NCBI GenBank assembly: GCA_036269895.1
Contig: DATBDN010000024.1
Location: forward strand, 3,697-67,696
Direction: 5' to 3'
DNA length: 64,000 nt
Origin: DATBDN01 sp036269895
GTDB lineage: Bacteria > Actinomycetota > Thermoleophilia > Solirubrobacterales > Thermoleophilaceae
Below are positions 1 to 7,595 of this stretch, piece by piece. The notes beneath the pieces were generated by a model, which made no database searches, was not told the origin of the DNA, and saw only the letters and a list, made by a program, of their open reading frames with translations. Position numbers and translations under genes: made by a program. The first letter of the stretch is position 1; each line of letters starts with the position of its first letter.

Positions 1-2
1 GC

Positions 3-296
3 CTCGTTCCGCGCTCGGGCGGCGGCCTGGTGCTGAACGCCGAGGCGATGCTGAACAGCGACCGCATGCGCGAGGCGATCGCCAAGGGCTCGACCTACGA
101 GGTGCACCAGGTGATCGCCGAGGGCGAGTACTACGGGATGCAGACGTTCGACCAGGACCTGATGGAAAAGGTCCGTGACGGCGTGATCGATCGCGACCAG
201 GCCGTCTCCTACGCCGTCAGCCCGCACGACTTCAAGCTGCGTCTGGCAGGTGCCGTCAGCTCGGCGGCGAACGCCGCCTACGCCCAGGTCCAGTGA
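3..296 (+). CDS. pilT: PilT-type twitching ATPase, C-terminal fragment
   Basis: This is the last 97 residues of a gene that begins before the window; the frame is open from base 3. PilT is the cytoplasmic hexameric ATPase that drives retraction of type IV pili. The visible segment carries the typical end of the family: an LVPR...G...LNAEAML stretch, a helix with TYEVHQVIAEGEYYGMQTFDQ (family version: I..G...GMQTMDQ), then a DAVSYA-like stretch written here as DQAVSYAVSPHDF. The Walker motifs lie upstream and cannot be seen. The stop overlaps the GTG of the next gene by 4 nt, so the two are probably translated together. PilT rather than PilB is chosen from the GMQTFDQ segment. Confidence 0.88.
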   Translation, partial: LVPRSGGGLVLNAEAMLNSDRMREAIAKGSTYEVHQVIAEGEYYGMQTFDQDLMEKVRDGVIDRDQAVSYAVSPHDFKLRLAGAVSSAANAAYAQVQ

Positions 297-1747
297 CCCG
301 CGCGAGCTGGCATCCGAGCCCGTTTCGCAGAGAGGGCCTGCTAAGGCGCACCGCGCCGTTCGTCGTCGCGATGGCGGTCGCCTTCGCTGCGATCCGCCTG
401 CCGGTGGAGAAGCGCGACACCTCCGAGCTGGTCGCGGCCGGGCTGCTGAACCTGGCGCTCATCGCGCTCGTTCTCATCCTGCCCTGGCAGCGGCTGCCGC
501 GTGTGGCCGACCTGCTGCCGCCGCTGATGTACATGGTCGTCGTCGCACTGCTGCGCGACGGCATGGGCGGCACCATCTCCGGCTACCCGACGCTGCTGAT
601 CCTTCCGGTGCTCTGGCTCGCGATGTACGGCACGCGCATCCAGCTCGCGGTCGGTGTCATAGGCGTCGCGTTGCTGCTCGCGATGCCGGTGCTGCTGATC
701 GGCGAACCCGAGTACACGAACGTCGAGTGGCGAGTGGCGCTGCTGTGGGTGACCGTCTCGGGAATCATCGGCCTGGCGGTGCACGACCTGGTCGAGCAGG
801 TGCGCCAGCGCGCCGATGCGCTTCATACGGTCAGCGCCGCGGTCGGCCGCCGCACGCGTGAGATCGAGACGCGCTCTGCGATCGCCGAAGCTGCCAAGGA
901 CAATGCCGGTGCTCAGTTCGCCGTGCTGCTCGAGCCGGACGCGAACGGACGCAGGCTCGTGACGACGGCCGCGACTGACCCGTCTGTCGAGAACACGGAG
1001 GTCTACCTCTCGGAAGCGGACGCGCCGGCCGTGCGCACCTACGTCAACGGTCGCGATCACTTCCAGCACAGGGTCGACGCCTCGCCGATGTTGGCCCACA
1101 ACGGCACCTTCACCGACGTCGGCTCGGTGCTCTGGCACCCGATCCCCGGCCCTGAGTCGCCGATGGGCGTGCTCGGCGTCGCCTGGAGCGAGCCCGTCCG
1201 GCGCCTGCCGGAGACACTGGCGCCAGTCATGGAGGCGCTCGCCGCCGAGGCCGCCGGCGTGATCGAGCGCACGACGCTCCTACTCAAGCTGGAGACCGTG
1301 GAGAAGGTCGACGAGCTCACTGGGCTTCCCAACGAACGCGCGTGGGAAGAGGAGGTGCCGCGCGAGCTGTCGCGAGCGCGTCGCCAGGGCACGCCGCTGT
1401 CGGTTGTGATCCTGGACCTCGGCGAGTTCGAGCTGACGCCCGACCGCGGCATCGGCCGCCGCGACGCGGAGCTGCTGCGCGCTGCCACGGAGACGTGGCG
1501 CAACGAGCTCGGGCCGAGCGACTACCTTGCACACCGCGAGCCGCCCGGACGGTTTGCCGCGCTGTTCCCGAACGTGGCCGCTGAAGGAGCGGACACGGCA
1601 GCGCTGCGACTGCAGGCGCTCGCCCCGGAGGGCCGGCATTGCACGGTCGGCGTGGCCACCTGGAACGGCATCGAGCTGCCAGCCGCTCTCGTGGAGCGCG
1701 CTGAAACACAAATTGAGCTCGAAAAAGCCGCCGCCCGGTCGGATTAG
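293..1747 (+). CDS. Membrane protein with GAF-like region and degenerate GGDEF domain
   Basis: This 484-residue protein starts with GTG overlapping the pilT stop (GTGA). The N-terminal ~170 residues hold about five or six hydrophobic segments. A GAF-like region follows (about 180-330), then a linker helix and a GGDEF-type domain opened by DELTGLPNERAWEEEV. The domain fold is recognisable, but the GGDEF signature reads roughly PPGRF (within HREPPGRFAALFP), and the second metal-binding Asp of the usual DxD is Gly (ILDLGEF). It is therefore unlikely to make c-di-GMP and may instead sense or bind a nucleotide or act by protein contact. Coupling to pilT suggests a role in controlling pili. Domain assignment is firm; the role is inferred. 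Confidence 0.82.
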   Translation: MTRASWHPSPFRREGLLRRTAPFVVAMAVAFAAIRLPVEKRDTSELVAAGLLNLALIALVLILPWQRLPRVADLLPPLMYMVVVALLRDGMGGTISGYPTLLILPVLWLAMYGTRIQLAVGVIGVALLLAMPVLLIGEPEYTNVEWRVALLWVTVSGIIGLAVHDLVEQVRQRADALHTVSAAVGRRTREIETRSAIAEAAKDNAGAQFAVLLEPDANGRRLVTTAATDPSVENTEVYLSEADAPAVRTYVNGRDHFQHRVDASPMLAHNGTFTDVGSVLWHPIPGPESPMGVLGVAWSEPVRRLPETLAPVMEALAAEAAGVIERTTLLLKLETVEKVDELTGLPNERAWEEEVPRELSRARRQGTPLSVVILDLGEFELTPDRGIGRRDAELLRAATETWRNELGPSDYLAHREPPGRFAALFPNVAAEGADTAALRLQALAPEGRHCTVGVATWNGIELPAALVERAETQIELEKAAARSD

Positions 1748-1758
1748 ACTGCGCGCGG

Positions 1759-3051
1759 GTGTCTTCCGCCGGCTTCGAGCTTGATCCGACGACGGGCCGG
1801 CCGCTCCAGATTGCCGGCTACCGCATCGAGGCGGTTGCAGGCCGTGGCGGCATGGGCGTCGTCTACCGCGCCCAGCACATGCACCTGGGGCGCACCGTTG
1901 CGCTGAAACTGCTGAATCCCGAGCTCGCAGCCAGTGAGGAGTTTCGCGAGCGGTTCATCCGCGAAGCGCGCGCGGCGGCCGAGCTCGAGCATCCGAACAT
2001 CGTCCCCGTCTACGACGCGGGCGAGGTCGACGGTCGCCTGTACCTGGCGATGAAGTTCATCGAGGGCACCGACCTGGCCGAACTCCTGGAGCAGGAGACG
2101 AAATTGTCAGCCGATCGCGCGATGCCGCTGCTCCAACAGCTGGCGGACGCCCTCGACGCCGCGCACCGCAACGGGCTGATTCACCGCGACGTCAAGCCCG
2201 CCAACGCGCTGCTCGAGGGCGACCGCCTGTACCTGACCGACTTCGGGCTCACGCGTCGCGTCGACAGCACGCGCCCACTCACGGCCACGGGACGCGCTGT
2301 CGGCACGGCCGCCTACCTGGCGCCGGAGCAGATCCGCGGCGAGCCACTCGACCGCCGCGTCGATGTCTACGCGCTCGGCTGCGTCATGTACCAGTGCCTC
2401 GCGGGGCAGCCTCCGTACCTGCGCGACACGGACATGTTGATCATGTGGGCGCACGTCGGCGCCGAGCCTCCGTCGCTGTCCGCAGAGGTCCCGGGTCTGC
2501 CGTCAACGGTGGACCGCGTGATCAAGAAGGCGCTCGCAAAGTCGCGCGAGGACCGCTACGACACCTGTGGGCAGCTGATCAGCGAGATGAAGCGCGCGCT
2601 CAACCCGAGCCAGCCGCTGCCGACCTCGATGGCCGAGTTCCACACCGCCGGCATGCCGGAGCGGCTGCCGAAGGTGCTGCTGGTGACGGCGGACCCCGGG
2701 ACGAGCCTGACGGTGGACGCCGCACTGCGACGCAGCCGTCTGACGCTCGGCCAGGCGGCTGACGCCGATGCGGCGAAGACTCGCGCCGCCAACGAGCCGC
2801 CGGACGTCGTCCTGCTCGACGCAAGTCTCGAGAACGGCGGCGCGATGGCGCTGGTGCGGGCGCTGCGGGACCAGGAGTCGACGCGCACCACGAAGATCGT
2901 CCTGCTGACGAATCCGCACGCGCGTCTGGACATGGGCCAACTCGCGCCGATGGTCGACGACTACCTCGCCTACCCGTTCCCCCCGCTGCAGCTGTTCAGC
3001 ACACTGCGCGAGCACATTCCCGAGGCCTTCGGCGAATCCCGCTGGCACTAG
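1759..3051 (+). CDS. Ser/Thr protein kinase with C-terminal receiver-like domain
   Basis: This 430-residue soluble protein has an N-terminal Hanks-type kinase (about 18-280): glycine loop GRGGMGVVYRA, lysine in VALKLL, catalytic loop HRDVKPAN, DFG in YLTDFGL and an APEQ motif. Residues about 310-425 resemble a response-regulator receiver: VVLLDAS supplies the usual phosphorylated Asp, and IVLLTN ends the fourth strand. The conserved Lys of the fifth strand is missing (YLAYPF). There is no transmembrane or PASTA segment, unlike PknB-type kinases. GTG 1759 fits a leaderless start: TAGACT lies 8 nt upstream and overlaps the previous stop. The gene follows pilT and the GGDEF-like gene on the same strand. 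Confidence 0.88.
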   Translation: MSSAGFELDPTTGRPLQIAGYRIEAVAGRGGMGVVYRAQHMHLGRTVALKLLNPELAASEEFRERFIREARAAAELEHPNIVPVYDAGEVDGRLYLAMKFIEGTDLAELLEQETKLSADRAMPLLQQLADALDAAHRNGLIHRDVKPANALLEGDRLYLTDFGLTRRVDSTRPLTATGRAVGTAAYLAPEQIRGEPLDRRVDVYALGCVMYQCLAGQPPYLRDTDMLIMWAHVGAEPPSLSAEVPGLPSTVDRVIKKALAKSREDRYDTCGQLISEMKRALNPSQPLPTSMAEFHTAGMPERLPKVLLVTADPGTSLTVDAALRRSRLTLGQAADADAAKTRAANEPPDVVLLDASLENGGAMALVRALRDQESTRTTKIVLLTNPHARLDMGQLAPMVDDYLAYPFPPLQLFSTLREHIPEAFGESRWH

Positions 3052-3098
3052 CTGCGCGATGCTCGCATCGCGCAGGTACCTATGCTTGGCCGAGCCCT

Positions 3099-3171
3099 GG
3101 GGGCGTGGTCTAGTGGTTAGGACGCCGGCCTTTCAAGCCGGAGATCGCGGGTTCGAACCCCGCCGCCCCTA
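3099..3171 (+). tRNA. tRNA-Glu (anticodon TTC)
   Basis: A 73-nt cloverleaf. The 7-bp acceptor stem GGGGGCG pairs with CGCCCCT, including one G-U pair. The anticodon stem CCGGC/GCCGG has loop CTTTCAA, and the T arm is GCGGG-TTCGAAC-CCCGC. CCA is not encoded. It stands alone between the kinase gene and the PhzF gene. Confidence 0.97.
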
Positions 3172-3259
3172 TTGCCCGTCCGCGCAGGGTTAGGTGAGCT
3201 TCTGCCACCCACAAGCAGAACTTGAGGGAAAGGCGGCGGCTTAGCGCAAAGATTCATTT

Positions 3260-3937
3260 GTGCCCCAGTACCAGCTGCTGAACGTCTTCACCGCCGAGGA
3301 CGGCTCGCATGGAAACCCGCTCGGGGTCTTCCTCGACGGCAGCGTTGTGCCGACGGCTGAGGAGCGTCAGCGGGTCGCGGCGGACCTCGGCTACAGCGAA
3401 ACCGTCTTCATCGACGATCTCGATGCCGGCCAGTTGCGCATCTTCACGCCTGAGACCGAGCTGCCGCTGGCCGGCCATCCGCTCGTGGGCAGCGCCTGGC
3501 TGATCGCGCGCGAGCGCGGCGCGTGCGAGGTGCTGCGGCCTCCGGCAGGTGAAGTCGCGACCTGGGAGGAAGAAGGGCTCCGCTGGATCCGTGCGCGGCC
3601 CGAATGGGGGCCGCCGTTCCAGCTGCAGCAGTACGACGGCGCTGACCAGATCGACGCCCTCGACGGGGTGCCGGACGGGCTGGGTCTTGCCGACTGCTGG
3701 GCCTGGATCGACGAGCAGGCGGGTGTGGTCCGCTCGCGCGTGTTCGTGCCCGAGGCAGGCGTTGAAGAGGACGAAGCCACCGGTTCGGCGGCGCTCAGGC
3801 TGGCTGCATTCCTTGGGCGACCCATCGAGATCCGCCAGGGCACGGGGTCGGTTCTCCGCGCGCGCCCCGGCCCGGACGGGACCGCCGAGGTCGGAGGCGG
3901 CGTCCGCGACTTCGGCACGCAGATGTATGGCGACTGA
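3260..3937 (+). CDS. PhzF family isomerase/epimerase-like protein
   Basis: This 225-residue protein starts at GTG. PhzF-family enzymes are cofactor-free isomerases with two mirror-image alpha/beta-barrel halves. Family features seen are HGNPLGVF near the start, GYSETVFI (the Glu matches the catalytic Glu of PhzF), FTPETELPLAGHPLVG, and in the second half DEATGSAALRLAAFLG. It is shorter than the usual 260-300 residues, mainly in the connection between halves. The substrate cannot be told from sequence; most homologues outside phenazine clusters are uncharacterised. Its last 11 bases overlap the start of the GNAT-EamA gene. Confidence 0.85.
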   Translation: MPQYQLLNVFTAEDGSHGNPLGVFLDGSVVPTAEERQRVAADLGYSETVFIDDLDAGQLRIFTPETELPLAGHPLVGSAWLIARERGACEVLRPPAGEVATWEEEGLRWIRARPEWGPPFQLQQYDGADQIDALDGVPDGLGLADCWAWIDEQAGVVRSRVFVPEAGVEEDEATGSAALRLAAFLGRPIEIRQGTGSVLRARPGPDGTAEVGGGVRDFGTQMYGD

Positions 3938-5303
3938 GCTCGCAACCGAGCTCGAGGTCCGGTCCGTCGCCACCACCGACCCCGCGGCCGCGACGCTGCT
4001 GACCTCGTACGCGGACGAGATCGACGAGCTGCTCGAGCGCGAGCCGGCGCGCGTCGAGACCATTGCTTCCGAGTACGAGGCCCCGCGCGGAGCGTTCCTT
4101 GTGATCTACGACGGCAAGCAGGCTGTTGCCTGCGGCGGTATCCGGCCGCTCGCGGACGGGTCGGCCGAGGTCAAGCGGATGTACGTCGTCCCGGAGGCGC
4201 GCGGCCGTGGTCTGGGCGCGCGCCTGCTAGAGCGCCTCGAGGACGAGGCACGCCGGCTGGGCTATCGCAGACTGCGACTCGACACCGGCGAGCAGCTCAC
4301 GGCGGCACAGGCTCTCTACCGCGGCACCGGCTATCGCGAGATCGCCGACTACAACGGCAATGTGGCCGCCTCGTTCTGGTTCGAGAAGCAGCTCGACGAC
4401 GAGGGCGACAGCGCTCGAGCGCCGGACTGGCTCGTGTGGCTGGCGCTCGGCTCGATCTACCTGATCTGGGGTTCCACGTATCTGGCGATTCGCGTGATGG
4501 TCGAAACCGTGCCGCCGCTCGTTGGGGCCGGCTTCCGCTTCCTGATTGCGGGCGCGATCTTCTACCTGTTCCTGCGGCTACGCCGCGGCGCAGCCGCCGT
4601 CCGCTTCACCGGGCGCGAGCTCCTGGCGGCCAGCGTGGCCGGCACGCTGCTGTGCTTCGGCGGCAACGGTCTTGTCACCGTCGCCGAGCAGCACGTGCCA
4701 TCGGGGATCGCGGCCACGCTGATCGCCTCGGTGCCGCTGTGGATCGTCCTCTTCCGGCGGCTGTCGAAGGACCCGATCAACCGCGTTGCGCTCGTGGGCG
4801 TGCTGATCGGGTTCGCGGGTGTGGGTGTGCTGATGCTTCCTGGCGAACGCCCGCACGGCCTGTCGATGGGCCCGATGCTGGTGGTTGTACTCGCCGCGGC
4901 GCTCTGGGCGATCGGCTCGTACTACCCGCGCAGCTGGCCATTGCCGCGCGACGTCTTCCTGTCAACCGCCTTGCAGATGGTCACCTCCGGCGCCGTCATG
5001 ATCGGGGTGGCCGCCGTCGCCGGCGAATTCGGCAAGGTCGATCCTGGCGGCTTCTCGACGAAGTCCGTGGCCGGCTTCATCTGGCTGGTCACAGCCGGCT
5101 CGCTTGTCGCCTACACCGCATACGTGTGGCTCCTGAAGAACGCGCCGATCTCGAAGGTCTCCACCTACGCGTACGTGAACCCTGTCGTGGCGATCTTCCT
5201 GGGCTGGCTCCTGCTGAACGAGACGATCACGGGCACGATCGTCTTGGGAGCGACGCTGATCGTGGCCTCAGTCGCCCTCGTGGTAAGCCGCGAAAGCGGC
5301 TGA
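3927..5303 (+). CDS. GNAT acetyltransferase fused to EamA/DMT transporter
   Basis: The 458-residue product joins two families in one uninterrupted frame. Residues about 1-155 are a GNAT acetyltransferase: acetyl-CoA loop VVPEARGRGLGARLL, then LRLDTGEQLTAAQALYRGTGY. Residues about 170-458 are a ten-helix EamA (drug/metabolite) exporter opening with YLIWGSTYLAIRVMVE and ending in a second EamA half (PISKVSTYAYVNPVVAIFLGWLLLNE). The ATG at 3927 lies inside the PhzF gene end. A simple reading is modify-and-export of a small amine or amino acid, but the substrate is unknown. A missed stop between two once-separate genes cannot be excluded from sequence alone. Confidence 0.85.
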   Translation: MATELATELEVRSVATTDPAAATLLTSYADEIDELLEREPARVETIASEYEAPRGAFLVIYDGKQAVACGGIRPLADGSAEVKRMYVVPEARGRGLGARLLERLEDEARRLGYRRLRLDTGEQLTAAQALYRGTGYREIADYNGNVAASFWFEKQLDDEGDSARAPDWLVWLALGSIYLIWGSTYLAIRVMVETVPPLVGAGFRFLIAGAIFYLFLRLRRGAAAVRFTGRELLAASVAGTLLCFGGNGLVTVAEQHVPSGIAATLIASVPLWIVLFRRLSKDPINRVALVGVLIGFAGVGVLMLPGERPHGLSMGPMLVVVLAAALWAIGSYYPRSWPLPRDVFLSTALQMVTSGAVMIGVAAVAGEFGKVDPGGFSTKSVAGFIWLVTAGSLVAYTAYVWLLKNAPISKVSTYAYVNPVVAIFLGWLLLNETITGTIVLGATLIVASVALVVSRESG

Positions 5304-5319
5304 CTACCATGAACGTCCC

Positions 5320-5392
5320 GGGCACTTAGCTCAGTTGGGAGAGCACCGCCCTTACAAGGCGGGGGTCACTGGTTCGAGCCCAGTAGTGCCCA
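5320..5392 (+). tRNA. tRNA-Val (anticodon TAC)
   Basis: A 73-nt cloverleaf. Acceptor stem GGGCACT pairs with AGTGCCC, the anticodon loop is CTTACAA, and the T arm is ACTGG-TTCGAGC-CCAGT. CCA is not encoded. From here to 5578 I see no gene; the short open frames are by-products of the tRNA sequence. Confidence 0.97.
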
Positions 5393-5578
5393 TACCGGCT
5401 TCGAGGGCCGAGCCGTCCCCAGCCGCGCACCTCGCGCTCGCTGTAGCGGTCGGCGTGGCGGCCGGTGCCGAGCGAGAGGACCAGCCCCCGTCGACGCTGA
5501 GGATCCTGAACTGCATCTACGGCTCCGCTGATCAGCAGATGCCCGACTAGGAAGCGGCTGGACATTCGTATGACGATC

Positions 5579-5607
5579 GGGTGTGCCGGCTCAAGCCCGG
5601 CACACCC
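5579..5607 (+). terminator. Strong hairpin upstream of the riboswitch
   Basis: A perfect 11-bp inverted repeat, GGGTGTGCCGG / CCGGCACACCC, with a 7-nt loop. No T-run follows, so it is either a terminator without a U-tract (common in GC-rich actinobacteria) or a barrier separating the tRNA region from the riboswitch transcript. Confidence 0.5.
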
Positions 5608-5644
5608 GCCGTCGATGGCGGACGTGTACTGACATAGCGAGAGG

Positions 5645-5735
5645 CACCTCCCGATAAAGGCAAACCCGTTGTGAAACGGGGACGCAAAGCCACGGGGCTC
5701 CAGATGTCAGGGAGTCAGCCGGGTTACCGAAGGAC
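5645..5735 (+). promoter_or_regulatory. Class I cyclic di-GMP riboswitch (GEMM-I)
   Basis: The conserved aptamer core is visible in order. AAAGGCAAACC is at 5656-5666. Hairpin CCCGTT-GTGA-AACGGG at 5665-5680 has a GNRA tetraloop, as GEMM-I P1b does. GGACGCAAAGCC spans 5680-5691. A variable second hairpin follows, ending in AGCCGGGTTACCG (about 5717-5729). These blocks and their spacing match the GEMM-I consensus. It lies about 120 nt before an HD-GYP gene on the same strand, so it most likely controls that gene. The direction of control cannot be read from the sequence. Confidence 0.9.
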
Positions 5736-5775
5736 ACGTTCTGGGTGGCGCCGCTCAGAGCGAAAGGAGTCCCAA

Positions 5776-5796
5776 GTGGGCTACCGCAACGGCTGA
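5776..5796 (+). CDS. Putative 6-codon leader ORF after the riboswitch
   Basis: GTG-GGC-TAC-CGC-AAC-GGC-TGA is preceded at 5764-5769 by AAGGAG with 6 nt spacing, the best ribosome-binding site in this leader. It would encode MGYRNG. The HD-GYP gene starts 60 nt further on without a comparable site. It may be a leader peptide or the place where the expression platform acts. Chance occurrence is possible. Confidence 0.35.
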   Translation: MGYRNG

Positions 5797-5856
5797 TCGC
5801 AACCAGTCGCGCCACACGCTTCAAGGTGGGCGCGGATCTGACCGATAACTAGCGTC

Positions 5857-7287
5857 GTGGGGGCCTCCGCCCTGACGATCCCCGACCCGAGTCGGGCCGC
5901 CAACGCCTTCATGGCGGTAGCCCTGGCAGCGGCAATGGGGTTGGCGGCGGTCACCGCGGGCACGGCGAACTGGAACGTCGCGCTGCTTCTCTCGCTGTTC
6001 GCCTTCGCGGTGGCGAGCGATCTGTGGGCGATCGACACCAGCGCCAACCCCAGCGACAAGCACCGCCTGCTGATGTCCGGCAGCTTCCTCGCGCTCGTAC
6101 TCGCGATGGTGCTGCTCGGTGGGGCCCCCGCGGCGCTGATCGGAGTCGGCATGATCTTTGTCGGCCACGTTCGCTTCGGGGAGCGGCGTGACCTCTTCCT
6201 GAACAACCTGGTCGCGTACGCGTGGTTCCCGCTGCTCGGCGGGATCACGTTCGACGCGCTCCGCGACGCCTTGGGCGCCGACACCCACGACCCGGTCTAC
6301 TACGCGCTCGTCGCCGGCGTCTTCTTCTTCGCCCTGACGGTCAACTTCCTGGTCATCGCGGGCTACAACTGTTACCTCGACGGCACGTCGCTGCGCGCAA
6401 AGGCCGAGCGGGCGCTGGTTCCCGTGCTTGGGTGGGACTGCGTGGCCGCGGCGCTCGCGGTGTCGATGGTCTACGCCTACGAGCAGTTGGGCGGCGGGGC
6501 GCTGGCTTTGTGCGCGGTCGTGATGCTCAGCTCGCAACGGCTGCTCGGCCAGGTCTTCGCGGCCGAGCAACGCTCGCGCCAGCTCGAGGACCGTATGGAC
6601 GCATTCGCCAAGCTGCATTTCGGGTTGCTGCACACGATGATCCGCACGCTCGACCTGCGTGACCGGATGACCGCGCGGCACAGCGCCGCCGTTGCGCACT
6701 ATGCGCGCGAGATAGCCGCGGCGATCGGCATGTCAGACGACGAGCAGGAGATCGTCCACACGGCGGGGCTCCTGCATGACATCGGCAAGTTCAACCTGCC
6801 CGACGACATCCTCAAGGCCGACCGCCCGCTGAACGACGAGGACTGGGCGCTGATCCGCGCTCATCCCGAAGAGGGGGCGCGGCTGGTTGCGCACCTCGAG
6901 GGGTACGGCGAGGCCGCCGAGATCGTGCGCGCGCACCACGAGCGCTTCGACGGCAACGGCTATCCGGCCCGCATCGCCGGGACCGAGATCCCGCTCGGCG
7001 CCAGGATCATCTCCGTTGCCGACACCTATGACGTCTTGACGGCTCGCGATTCCTATCGCCAGCCCGTGTCGTCTGCCGAGGCGATCGCGGAGCTGCAGCG
7101 CGTCGCGGGCAGCCAGCTCGACCCGGCTGTCGTCAGCGTCTTCGTGGGGCTCGTCGGCACGAAGGACCTGACCTACCGGCACGGCGACGACGTCGACTTC
7201 GAGACCGAGCTGGCGATGGACGAGCGAGTCGCGCGCTACGCGGCCGGATTGGCGCCGGGCTCGCGCACTTCGGGCTCGCCGACGTAG
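5857..7287 (+). CDS. Membrane-anchored HD-GYP domain protein, probable c-di-GMP phosphodiesterase
   Basis: This 476-residue protein has an N-terminal membrane part (about 15-230, seven or eight helices). A short helix (RSRQLEDRMDAFAKLHFGLL) and an HD-GYP domain (about 260-430) follow. HD-GYP hallmarks are HTAGLLHDIGKFNLPDDIL, HHERFDGNGYP and SVADTYDVLTA. Such domains hydrolyse c-di-GMP to pGpG or GMP using a metal centre held by His/Asp residues, all of which appear present. Placement behind a c-di-GMP riboswitch supports this role and suggests feedback. GTG 5857 is chosen because the membrane region begins there; it has no clear ribosome-binding site. The 3' end overlaps the convergent gene by 52 nt. 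Confidence 0.9.
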   Translation: MGASALTIPDPSRAANAFMAVALAAAMGLAAVTAGTANWNVALLLSLFAFAVASDLWAIDTSANPSDKHRLLMSGSFLALVLAMVLLGGAPAALIGVGMIFVGHVRFGERRDLFLNNLVAYAWFPLLGGITFDALRDALGADTHDPVYYALVAGVFFFALTVNFLVIAGYNCYLDGTSLRAKAERALVPVLGWDCVAAALAVSMVYAYEQLGGGALALCAVVMLSSQRLLGQVFAAEQRSRQLEDRMDAFAKLHFGLLHTMIRTLDLRDRMTARHSAAVAHYAREIAAAIGMSDDEQEIVHTAGLLHDIGKFNLPDDILKADRPLNDEDWALIRAHPEEGARLVAHLEGYGEAAEIVRAHHERFDGNGYPARIAGTEIPLGARIISVADTYDVLTARDSYRQPVSSAEAIAELQRVAGSQLDPAVVSVFVGLVGTKDLTYRHGDDVDFETELAMDERVARYAAGLAPGSRTSGSPT

Positions 7288-7595
7288 CGCACGAGCACCG
7301 CGCAGGCGATCGCGACGAGGCCATAGACGACGCCTAGCAGCGGCGCGTCGGCGCTCGCGAAGGCCGATGCAGCCGCGGCGAAGAACACGAGCTCGGCGAC
7401 GAGGCGGCGCGGGTCGGGCAGGCGGGTGGCCGAGCGCGGAGCCATCCAGCGGCCCCAGATGGCAGCCGCCGCGATCGGCGGGATCACGCCGAACCAGCCG
7501 GACTCGCTGAACCCCCAGACGGTGAAGGCGACCAGCGCGCCGATCTCGGACAGGAACCGGATGAGAAGGATGAAAGTGCGGCCGAGCGCTGTCAT
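7236..7595 (-). CDS. YrdB-like (DUF2568) small membrane protein
   Basis: This 119-residue protein has about four transmembrane helices: ILLIRFLSEIGALVAFTVWG, WFGVIPPIAAAAIWG, LVAELVFFAAAASAFA and VYGLVAIACAVLVRY. The pattern, including WG...PRS between helices 2 and 3, matches the YrdB/DUF2568 family, whose function is unknown. The ATG overlaps the stop of the upstream EamA gene (ATGA). Its 3' end runs antisense into the HD-GYP gene. Confidence 0.75.
   Translation of the reverse strand: MTALGRTFILLIRFLSEIGALVAFTVWGFSESGWFGVIPPIAAAAIWGRWMAPRSATRLPDPRRLVAELVFFAAAASAFASADAPLLGVVYGLVAIACAVLVRYVGEPEVREPGANPAA

Noticed and set aside
5326..5565. Short open frames around the Val tRNA
   Set aside because: Their translated ends (WARTSDPRLVRAVLSQLS) are the well-known artefact of reading a tRNA as protein.
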